Shown here: positions 26,501 to 38,500 of the stretch, piece after piece
Numbering within the stretch: the stretch's first letter is position 1
Layout: every line of letters starts with the position of its first letter
Source of the DNA: Leptasterias polaris
Taxonomy: Eukaryota; Echinodermata; Asteroidea; Forcipulatida; Asteriidae
Direction: 5' to 3'
Length of the DNA: 64,000 bases
Assembly: GCA_037783415.1 (NCBI GenBank)
Contig: JAZGTN010000073.1
Location: 1,488,001-1,552,000, forward strand
Notes under the pieces: model-generated
What the model was told of the DNA's origin: nothing
The model's input: only the letters and a program-made list of their open reading frames with translations
Database searches by the model: none
Translations under genes and position numbers: made by a program

Positions 26501-29500
26501 AACCATGTGTTTGTCATTTTGGCATTTGTAAGGCTATAAAAGGGAGAGAAAGATTTTGCAACCTCCTGCTAAAAACTATGCCGAAAATGTGGTGTTGTAA
26601 AAAAGATTTCCTTTCGCCCGTCGAAAAGAATAAGGGGAATAGATTGTGGCATTCCAGCACATTTGGGGATGCACAACATTCCGGGCCTGATATTGCTTGG
26701 CAGAGAGAGACATTGAAATGATCCAAATAATAAGAATGATTTGTAATCTGTTTATACATCTCTTATGTTTTCAGTTGACGATGATGTTTAATCGGGCCTG
26801 CGCCCAATTTTCATAAATCTTTCAAGCAGGAATTTCTTTACATAGCAACAAATACAACAGCGATGTGATTCCTCTGTTTTAAACCGGAAATCTGTTTTTT
26901 TTGCCATCCAAAAAAAGAAATAATTTTGTTTGTTTGTTGTTTTTTGTTGTTGTTGTTTTTTCTTTATAACTTAAAATCAAATTAATAAAAAAAATAAAGA
27001 TAAAACTATATATAACGCCCCAGATTACAGAGAAGGGCTTTCAAAACCAAAGATAAATGTTATTAGTGGGCTTCATGCTCGCAAGTTTTCGAGATTTCGC
27101 ACTTTGCGCTCAGAGTTCATTTTTTTTTTTCCCAACAGCCAATCACATCCCTGATACAAGTGGAGCACCAAATACCTGTCAATTTTTTTATTTTGTTTGA
27201 TCTTATCACAGGGTACCAAGAAAGTGAAGATCAGCGACTTCGGTTTGTCAAGAAGGCTAATCCTCGGGGAGAATTATCGTTCTGAAATGAAGCCAAACTT
27301 AAAACTACCGTTAGCTTGGTAAGTACATTAACCACGTCTAACATCCGAGCAGGCATGCTATTCTTCCTACTTTAGTCTGATTTCCGATTTTTTTTTTGCC
27401 CTTGGAAAAATCAGAAAATTTTTGGTTAAATAGCCTGACAAATTTATTTAACCATACACCATAGTACACTTAGTAGGTCAACCCTTGTGCTCAAACATTA
27501 TTTTCCTACTTTTTTCCAAGCACCAAATATCATGCCTGCATCCGAGTCAGCCTTACGAATGCACCAAATGTTGTTGGTAAATTCTTCATGAAACTCGCAT
27601 GCTCTGAATTCTGTTTATACTTGTACCTGAACCCTTTAGAGACAATTTTTCTGTATAATCATCACCACTGGGCCTGGGTGATTAGTGCGACTAGTGTTGA
27701 AGTTGCGACTATTGACTACTGAAAAAATAGTTGGGACTAATGTCAAAGTCGCGATTGCCTCCGTTGCCCCCGATCATTGCCTCAGTGCCCCTTGAAATGT
27801 TCCAACAGCAATTTTCAATTTTCTCTTGGAGAAAAAGCCTTGGTGCTCTTCCCTTTTCAAAAACTAACTCTTCCAAAAACTAGTGAGGTAGGTAGTTTTC
27901 TTCTAATTTGTCAAGACTTGAACCATTTTGGATTTGTTTTCCCTCAGGATGCCTGTCGAGGCACTGACCAAGCTGACGTTCACTAAAGCCAGTGACGTTT
28001 GGAGTTTTGGTGTGACCATGTGGGAGATGTTTACATACGGCCAGCAGCCCTGGTCAACGCACTCTGGGGAAGAGGTAAACAAAAATAATGATTTTTGATC
28101 CCCGATGCAAATTTCACATCTACTTAAAATCGCTGCTAAAATATAGGATTTGAACTGCCTGTACCTACCTTGCAAGATATGCGGTCTAGTGGTGGGACGT
28201 CTGCTCTAGAATAAAAACAGGTTGTGGGTTGGAATGCAACCCAAGTAATATGCCAGGGCATAGTAATATGCCGTGGCATGTCGTGGCCGAGCGGATAAGA
28301 ACACCGAACTCAAGCTCTGGTGTTTCTAATCAACAGAGTGTGGGTTCGAGTCCCGGTCGTGACACTTGTGTCCTTAAGCAAGACACTTAACCATTATTGC
28401 TTCGTCCTTCGGATGGAAAGTAAAGCCGTAGGTCCCGTGTCTTGTGTAGTGCACGTAAAAGAACCCAGTGGTTCGCCCCGGTGTTCCTGGTTTGATTGGC
28501 TGCATGTTGCGCCACAGCACCTTGTAAACCATTACATGGTGCTATGTAAAAGGAATAGGTCTCATACTTCAACACGTAGCACCACATACCTTGTAGGAAA
28601 AATACTGAGCGCTTTGAGACGCCCATCGGGAGTAGATAAATCGCTATATAAGAACTGCGTATTATTATTATTATGTATTTATATATATATATTTTTGTTC
28701 ACTTGACTCGGTGGGAAGTACTGAGTATACAGTGCTTAACACACATCGGTGTATGGGTAAAACACGTACCGTTCAGGTGTGGTTTGCGGTGACACCATGC
28801 GTAATTCTCTTTTGAGTAGTGGTGGTTGTGAAAAGAACCGGTGGTTCACAACTCAACATTTCGATAAGTATGCTCTGATTGTCTTCAGGAGGAGACAATC
28901 AGGCATACTGATTGAAACATTGAGTTGTCAACCATCGTTTCTTCTCAGAACTACCACCACCATTGCTCAAAAAGAGATTTACACATGGTGTCATCGCAAA
29001 CCTCACCTGATTGTACTCCCACCATGCAAAGTTTCAATTCCTACAAATACCCTTCTTCTCAAATCACATAAGAAGTGTAAATTAAGATTTTATATTTTTG
29101 CAGATTCTAAAAGCAATAGACAAGCCAGCCTTACAGCGCCTCGAAAGACCCGAGGCATGCCCCGTCAAGATCTACGACATCATCTTGAAGTGCTGGAAGC
29201 ACGAGCCAGAGAAGAGACCTAGCTTTGCCGAGATTGGCGAGGAACTACCCAAGGTATGAAAAAAAAACAAAAAACATTTGTTCAAGCAGCCAACAATGGG
29301 GGAAAAAACATAATTGGGTTTTGGAAGTGTAAGATTATTCCCATTCTTAGGATTTCAAGTACAACAAATCACTCAAGCAGCCTGTGAAAATTTCATCAGA
29401 TCACAATGGTCATGTCAGGGATTTTAAAGCACCTTCCTAGACATCTTATTTCGAATGCTGCAATTGATATAAGCGACAGTGATTTGTCCTTTGAAAATGG

Positions 29501-32500
29501 GACCTTCCTTGTCTTGAAAATGTTAGCCACAGACACTATCCAGGGAGAATGAAGGACATCTCTTTTTGTTTGTGGAATGTTTGTTATCTTAATCCCCTAT
29601 AAATGCAGTATATTATTTTCAATCCCCCTACAGTTATACATTTTGCTTTGTACGCCCCCCCTTTGTGGTTTTGTAATTGTAAAGACTTGGTAACAGAGTT
29701 TTATTTTTAATCCTTGGAAAGTTTATTGACATCTGCTCCTTTTACAGATGGGCTCATACATGTAGTTCTGCTTGGAATCAGTAGAAACAGTTAAATGGAA
29801 GTCACAAGTGCCATTTAGCAGTTTAGGAAAACAAACATAAAAGTACAACTATCTCTTAAAAGTGATGTATGCAGTAATAAATCACAAGGGAAACTGACTA
29901 GGTAAAGTCACTTAACCCAAACAGTTTCCCTTGTGGTTTGTTATTTGAAAGTTGCATGTCCCTCTGCTGCCGCTTCCCAGGTTGTATTGTAAACGTGGAT
30001 GTGATCCCTGGCTATACCGCAGTTACTTGTTAAATGGTTTCTGACTGGCAGCCCCGAACATATTGACTTAATAGGGAGACTGCCAACATAAGGGCTACAT
30101 AGCTCAGTTGGTAGAGCACCGGCTTGTTAATCTGGAGGTCGCAGTTTCAAATCTCTTGTCAAATTGTTTTGTTCAACCCCCCAAAAAATCCAAAGTGACT
30201 TAATGAACAGTTTTATCTTTGCAATCAGCATTCAGATGGTCAAGTTCATCGTCAGTCGAGTTCATCGTCAGTTGAGTTATCTGGCCATCGTGTATGCGTG
30301 CAAATGGGACAAATATGGGACAAATTTTGGCAACCAGGGATTGCAATTTTGCGGGCACTAAATACTTTAGACCTCAAATCCGCAATTAAAAATGGGGCCC
30401 AGCCTAGATGTGCCATGCTGTCATTTCATTGCACACACTCCACACAAGCTATTCAACCGAAAGATTTCCGCATTATTTATTTGTTTAATGCCCGCTCATA
30501 TGACTGATTGGATCTGGTATGATCTTTACAACCAGTGACTGTTCAGATTGAAGCTAAAACCAACTTTTGGTTTTGTTTCGAGGAATAGTATATATACCAC
30601 TCCAGTACTTTGTTTTTCAAAATCAGTAGCTGCATTGTAACGTCTCAGTTCCTGATTACCTGGTTCTGTCCGTTATTCTTCTTCTCAGGCCAAGCCTCTT
30701 CAAGTCCGAGCACTCACTCAGTACAAAGCAGCCAAAGACGGAGAATTAACGTACAGGGCGGACGACATCATCACTGTGTTAGACGCCAAGTAAGAGGAAT
30801 TAATTCTTGTTTCATTCAATGGTAGTAATGTTGGCTTAAATCCGAATCAAGTGACTGCAGCTGTGACTGTTGCCGTTAACAGCCGTGACAACTTTGAAGA
30901 ATTTGTCAGTGTTCTGGCCATAGCCACTTTTGAAGCTAGTCAATTCAGATACAACCTCACACTGTAGTTCTGGGACTGGAATTACGCGGAGGCCATGGCT
31001 TCAGTTTCCCCCGGTCTTGGCCTTGGTGCTCCTTCAAAAGTTTCCCATTGACTTTAAGATTTTCCAATGGAAGTGCCCTTTGCAAAATGAAAATGGGCTT
31101 GCCCTCTCAAAGATGAAAATCCAGGCCTGTAGTTAATCCATATTTGGCAAGTCATGTGCTTACTACCAACTGCTTACTTTCTCCTGGCTTAGCTCGGTCT
31201 TGATTGATAGTATTTTAAAAATCAATCGAAATCTGTGTGTTTAAAATGTTGTCTTAATTTGTAATCAACAATTGTACATTTTTTGGTTGACCTTTGTAAA
31301 GTGTTTAATATTGTTTTTAACGTGGGGTTCAGCTATAACAATGTGTTCTTTTGATTGTTATTATCTAGTAAGGTGTACTGTAACACCATAAACAGGAAAT
31401 CTCTCTTTGAGTTGTGGTTCCGAGAAAGTTTGTGCATATTTGCAAACTTTATCTTTAATCTTGTTTTTACGTGTCTTTATTGTACATGATTTTTGGTACT
31501 TTGCGTGTATTTTTATATTGTAAAGTGCTTTTTGGGAATGCGTTTGATAATAATAATTAGCACTTGGCACCACTCCAAGAGCACTAGGAAAACATCTAGA
31601 TGAAATAGGGACAACTGTGAGGTTAGATCTGTTACAGAAGGCGGCGCTTTGGGGAACAGCGAGGATCCTGAGAAAGACCCTTGAGATCTAAGGCTACGGG
31701 ACGTAGCCCGACTCAAGGAGTTACCGGCACAAAGGAAAATGTGATCTTTCTTTTGCATGCTGTGATAAAAAGAAACAATAATTATTATAATCTGTAGGAC
31801 TGATGACTCCTGTGCAGAGAAGATGATATAAAAATGCCCGGGAATTGGAAATTGTTATTTTTTGTTTGAACTTTTTAGATCTTTCGAGCAACGAAACAAA
31901 GGGAGCCTCGAAAGCGTCTGTCACTGTATTCCCAAAAGGCCTGAAGATACAGTACCTGCGAAAAGAAGACAACGTCATTAAGAAATGATGATGTAGATCG
32001 TTTGGAGATAAAATAACTCTAGCATAATTTAAATTAGTCAAAGATTACTTTTAGAGATTTTCATATGTCCAAATTGTTTTGTTCTGACTCTCCCAATGAT
32101 TGTCCTCCCTCCCTCTGTTACTAGTGAACAAACTGGTGTCTGGACCGGCATTCTCGCTTTGGGTAAGGTAGGAACATTTTTAAGGTGTAACACGACACTC
32201 ATGGGCAGCAGCAGTGGAGGGGGGAGTAGTAGGCTACGACGATGGAAGAGCGGCTTCAGATCAGACAAGCGAGACGCAAGAAAAAGGTTTGTCAATATTC
32301 TCGCTTAATTAATCCTCATTTTGGGCAAAAATCTGTTTTTAGCATTTAGGGAAAATTAATGATTTATAGTTTTTAACAATTGCTTACTTTTTTTTAGTAT
32401 CTTATTGACATGGGATAATAGTTGAAAGAATCCTTTGTTTATTACTTGTTTTAAAAGCAAAACCTTTTTTCTTGTTAGGATCTCACTGCTTGGCCCATTT

Positions 32501-35500
32501 TCATAGAGATGCCAAGTTGTAATTCGGCCCCTGTGCTCTTTTTTTTACCAACCATTTTATCTCTTTAACCATCTATCTACTATCTAAGTATCCCAATTTT
32601 GCTTAACCAATTTTGTTTGCTAAGCAAGAAAATACGAGAGTACCAGTCAACAAACGATTAACATCACATGGCATTTTGGCCGGTAACCTTTTTCTGCTGA
32701 GATAAATAGTTTATGCTTAGCAGCTCTCAGTGGAAGGCCCGGTGTAGATTCTCCACTGGTTATGGGTTGTAGTTTCTCTTGTAAAGGTTAATGTGATTCT
32801 TTAACTGTGTGGATGACTAATAGACAATCTAACCAACCTAACACATCTCCATTGTGACTAGGTTTACAAACAGGGTTTGCCCTTAACTTTCAGCGAATAG
32901 ACAGCAGGACCAGTTAGGTTGTCATTTCACTGGTCTGTCGGGGTTTTCTTTTAACACAATTTGAACAAATATGAACAATCAGTGGTTTACGTATAGCAGT
33001 GGCAAGCAATCAACTTGCCAGCTGGGCCAAATTTCATAGAGCTGCTTAAAGGCACTGGACACGTTTGGTAATTGTCAAAGACCAGTATTCTCACTTGGTG
33101 TATCCCAACATATGCATAAAGTAACAAACCTGTGAAAATTTGGGCTCAATTGGTCATCGAAGTTGCAAGAAAATAATGAAAGAAAAAACACTCTTGTTGC
33201 ACAAATTTGTGTGCTTTCAGATGCCTGAAAAGGGCTTTAGGCCTGAAGTCTTTTTCAGATTCAAATATTTTAGTGAGAAATTACCTCTTTCTCAAAAACT
33301 ACGTTACTTCAGAGGGAGTCGTTTCTCAAAATGTGTTATACTATCAACAGCTCTCCGTTGCTCGTTACCAAGTAAGTTTTTATGCTAATATATATTTCGA
33401 GTAATTACCAAACGTGTACAGTGCCTTTAAGCAGAAAATACTGCTTAACATTTTTCTGTTGAGCAAAAATAAGCAGGAAACCAGTGGCAGATAGTACATG
33501 TGACATGGTGTTTTGGCTGGTAACCTTTGTCTGTTATGCACAATGTTGTTGTGCTAAGCTCCTTGCTGTGCTTTAAAGCAGATCTATAAAATTTGGCCCT
33601 GCTCATTGGCTCAAAATGCAGAGCTGCCAACTCTCCCTGATATTGCAGAAAGTTCCCTGAAAATAAACCAATCATTCCATGTTCGTATGAACAAATTTGA
33701 AAATCTCCCTGATTATGTAAAATGTTTTCCCTATTATTTAGAATTTTCTAAATATCTCCCTGATTGTTGTACAAATTCTCCCTGATTGCAAGACGCAAAT
33801 GTTGGCAGCTCTGCAAAATGAGTTGAAATGTATTGGATGGGATGGTGGAGGGGACGGTGGAAGGCACTCGGTTATCATTGCTGGTGATGGATTGATTGGG
33901 AAGCGGGGGGCCGGGTGTGGGGGCATGAATGGCATCATAACCATTTGCTTATCATTGTGTTTGCTTCTTTCATGATTTTTTCGGGGTGCATGGCTGGTTA
34001 CTTGCTTTGGGGTCATCTGGTGTCTCATTATCTGTTTACTACATGGCACCTACACTATAGCTGGCATGGGTATGTATTCATAGAATAAAAATACTTACCT
34101 TGTGTGATTGACATGTGGTCAGTGTGGTCATTTACAAATCATGTCAGTAAGTCATTTTTAGATATGGTGGTGGTGGTCATAGTATAGTATGAAACTATTG
34201 ATTTGTGTCACTTTGTCTGTGTTAGGCCAAACCAAACAGTTCACTCCTATAGTGTCCATCATATCTTAAAATGGCTTATTGACTGTAGTAGGTAACTCTG
34301 TTTAACTGACATAATCCCATTGGTTTTTGTATGGTAAAAGCACTATGACTATGTCAGCCTGTAGTACAATGTGTTGCATTATGGTGAATGCATTTAAACT
34401 GGACACAAACTTAACGCTCTCACGGACCGATTAAACAAAATTGGCGAATGGTTTTGTATGATAAAGGCACTGTGTCAGTCTTCATTGTCATACCACATGC
34501 TGAATGCATCTTGCCCTATAAAATTCTGTTTAGGTTCAATCTGAAAGCTCAAAAGTTATAAAGTTAACACCAATGTACCAACTTGCCCATGGGAAGTTTC
34601 TTTTGTGCCTAGAATGTGACTGACTTTTGAGACGCTCCCTATAGTTCCCACTGGAAAAATCAAACACTTTCGATATGGGTCGATGTGGCTGGTTGCCAAA
34701 GGCACCCTTGCATACCTGCTACTTGAACACGTTGCAGCCTTGTCCTTCGCATTTCAGCTTCCCAGCTGCTAGTAAGGATGATTAGCCTCTCAAAATTATA
34801 ATTAGAATTATTGTTAACAGTCGCATTCTGTAAAATCGTGTTTTAGTTTCACTTTTTAGACTAATGTGTGAAGTTTGGTTCTGATGAGTGCAAAGAACTC
34901 TCCTTAATAATTTAAGGAGTGCAGTTTATTGCTGTCTTGTATTTCATCAAATGAAGGACTGATTTTTACAGGCATGTGAAATTTCTGCGTTTTTTTTAAT
35001 TTCCCCGTACCGCGCTTTTCTTGCTTTTTTTCCTGCCGCGCTGTGAATACTAGACTCTGCTTTTTATTATTTCCAAACACTACACACTTCTTGCACAGAG
35101 AGAATTGGAACCAGGCATCGGGCTACACATCGTTAAGATTGCACTGTCATTTTGGCACGTGAGTCCGGGACCAGACCCATTGTCCGAAGAAGGGGCTATA
35201 AAATAGTCTGAAAAAGCAGCTACGACTCACACTAATTACACTTTTACCAATAATAACCCCCTCCTTGTTTTTGACTATCAATGTATTAATTGATTTGTGG
35301 TGTATGTTTTTTTCAGTCGTCTGACTGCGGATGCAATAGGTACACCAATGGGAGCAAGGCATATTTTTCATGTTGGCCCAGATGGTAGCGTTCAGGGAGA
35401 CGCAACGTTTGGTGGAGACTAGTAAGTCAGACTAAATTTTAATCATAATCCATCACAATCATAATCATAATCTTGTCAGATCTTAAAGGAAGGGTCTTAG

Positions 35501-38500
35501 ATTGTCAGACTAGATCTTAATCATAATCGATAATCATCACAATCAAAATCATAATCTTGTCAGATCTTTGAGGTAGGGTGTTAGATTGGCAAATACTTCC
35601 AAAATTAATGACCATAAAAACTTTCTTCTTGAGAAGCACTGCAGCTGTTAATAGTATAAACTATTTGGAGAAAGGATTTCACCCCAAAATCATTTGAATC
35701 TGAGAAACGCTTCAAGCATGAATCCTTTCTCATATTTCTGAGGGTTGGCTTTCGTTCGGGAATGTGACAGTTTGTTGTTGTTTTCTCTGCATGTAGACAC
35801 TGTGTTCAGCTGAATCTTTTACAGGTGACTTTAATTGTATCTTTATTGATAATTTTGCCTATAAATCAGCATTACGTTGACGAAAACCAATTGATGGCCT
35901 CTAATCCAATATATCTTTTGTCATCTTCCTTTCTTTCAGTCGGACTTTACCCCCAGATGGCAGACTCAGACAACCCTGGAGTAGTTCCTCTTCAGTTTCC
36001 TCAGCATCGTCTGCGTCAAACACCCGCTCCCCGCCTCGTTCCCCTTACCGGCCCAACCCTTCATCTTCTACCCTCCCCCCAGGGGTGACTCCCAGTCAGT
36101 CCGTACCGTCCCTACCCCCTCAGACTACTCTAGCTAAAATAAAAAACAACACCGAGATGACGAGCAGCACCCCTGAGCTAGCCAGCTCGGCTGCCCGCTA
36201 CCACGACAACCAGGAAAATTCCGATGATGAGGATCTGCCCCGACTGAGGAATGTATCTGCGCCTGTGTCTGTTGCCCAAACGTCAAGGAGAATCGAAGAA
36301 CCGTCCATTTCTCCCCAGATGGAGACCGTGGTGGAGGCCACCATGTCTTCTAGTACAGCTAGGTCGCCCTCGCCCGACACCATATCTGTGAGTTGTAAAA
36401 GGCCATTGCATAAATCTGCATCTCATTTGCATCTCATTTTGGGTCAAGTTACATTAGTGGAACTGTAAATCGAACAGCAGAACTGTAGAATCAATTTGAG
36501 TTTCGCTTTGTGTATCAATTTAAAAAAATTCTGTTTTAGATTTGAGAAAAAAATACATAAAATGAAAATAAAACTAATACTTTGTAGAAATCTGTTTTGG
36601 CTTTGAACAAAGAAAATATTTTGAAAGTAAAACTTATAATTTGCATTGAACGCTTTAAGAAAATGAAACCATATATTTAGTCATTTGTACATTCATGTTT
36701 ATTTGTTTATATTGTATTTCACTTTTTAGTCGAAGCATAATCCACGGAAAGGTAGCGTTTTGTCACAACTTTTATGTAAAAAAAAATGAAACTTTAATCG
36801 CGTTTTAAGCCTTCTACTCTTGGACACATTTGCCAGTGAGCTCATCCTCTAAATGCCTATACTATGTATGCATTTACAACATGATATTAAATTGCATGCT
36901 GGTGTTGCTTATCTATCATTCAATACCACAGTGGATGATATTGAATGGACACACAGAGATGGAGAGTTGCCATACGAGGTAGATGCATTCACCACATGAT
37001 ATCATTTTGCAGGCTGGCATAATTTTTGCTTTTGTTCAAGACCACAGTGGATGGCTTTGAATGGTCCAACAGTAGGAGGGTTAAGGCTATACTATTCAAA
37101 GATTGCTTCCTGATGTATGTATTCAGGGGTTGGTTTCACACCGAGCTAAGATTGATTTGAAAGGTATTATACCGGTTTGGTAGAGCTGACAAAATAGTCG
37201 CAGACGGTGTTCATGTTTTGTGTGAACAACAACCATGTACATGAAACAAGACACTTGTGAAAATTTGGGCGTAATTTGTTGTTTGAGTCGGGAGAAAATA
37301 GTGAAAAACCATGCACAGTTTTCAGCATGTAAACACTCTATCCTTCATCATTTTGGTTGTAACAATTTAAATCAGCTGGGTGTTTTTTATAAAAAGGTTT
37401 TCAGATACAGTTTTATTGAATATGACTTCATTTCAGCGGGAAATATTGCAAAGAAAAAATGGTTCTAGTATGAACTTCTTCATCAGTAAGCTTTCAGTCT
37501 AAAATTAATCAATCCTGTGTAATACCTTTTAAAGGATGTGTACAACATTTGGTAAGAGTAAAAAAATAAACGATCACAGATCTCCACACGACTTACATTA
37601 CATGCTATAAAGATGATCATGGTGGAAAACTTCCCTTAAAACATTTTAGCTTGAAATGCTATAGTTTTGAGAAATGAGTAAAACAATTAGTTTTGATCTC
37701 GCAAAACCAAAGCTCCTCCATCTTTGAAAACAGTGAGAACAATTTTATTATGTGTTTTTTCTTTTCACTTTTTTTCTTGTGACTCTGATGACCGATTGAG
37801 CTTAAACTTTCACAGGTTTGTTATTTCATGTATATGTTGGTTCATATAAGTGTGACATGTACCAATGTTGACCACATGTTTTAGGGTCGTGTCACAACGA
37901 GGCAATTTATAGACAACCAGTTCCAGGCAATCTCCAAGAAGTAAAGGCATTCACATTTGAATTTTGCTTGGGGATCGAAAGACATTAGTTTGAAAAATTA
38001 CTCATGTGCAACCAAAGTGGTCTGGTAGCATGCACTGCAGTTGGTTGCCTCATGTTAACAAGGCCCTTAAGATCCGTATTAATCTTAACTGCCAAGTGTG
38101 ATGTCACAATACAAATCACTATGGGAAATATTTACACGTCAAACAAAAGATGAATCATATTGTTTTGTGAAATCGAGCACTTTGACACATGATTGATAAT
38201 GGAATATTGTTTTACCACCAGGAAACCAACATAGAATAATATCTTTGCTTCGAAAGGATTTTGTTACCCGCAGTATGAAAGAAAAAGAAGTGTTTTCCCA
38301 GAAAAAACAAAAACAAAGACAACTGAAACTTAGTGCGCTATTTTAGAAGATCTTGTTGACTGAAAAAAAAAACTAAACTGAAACTGATTTAATTTTTTTT
38401 TTTTACATTTATTTCCTTCTTCCTCTGAAAGCTTGAATTTAATTGGCCCTTGCATGTTTTGCTCTCTTGACAAACACTAATCAAACGCCAAGTTTATTTT

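Noticed and set aside
28779..29222. A 147-codon frame across the foldback and exon 7
   Set aside because: It uses another frame from the kinase, and half of it is inverted repeat.
30092..30168. A tRNA gene on the + strand
   Set aside because: A-box region is good, but the acceptor stem does not pair and the T arm is degraded; better explained as a SINE head.
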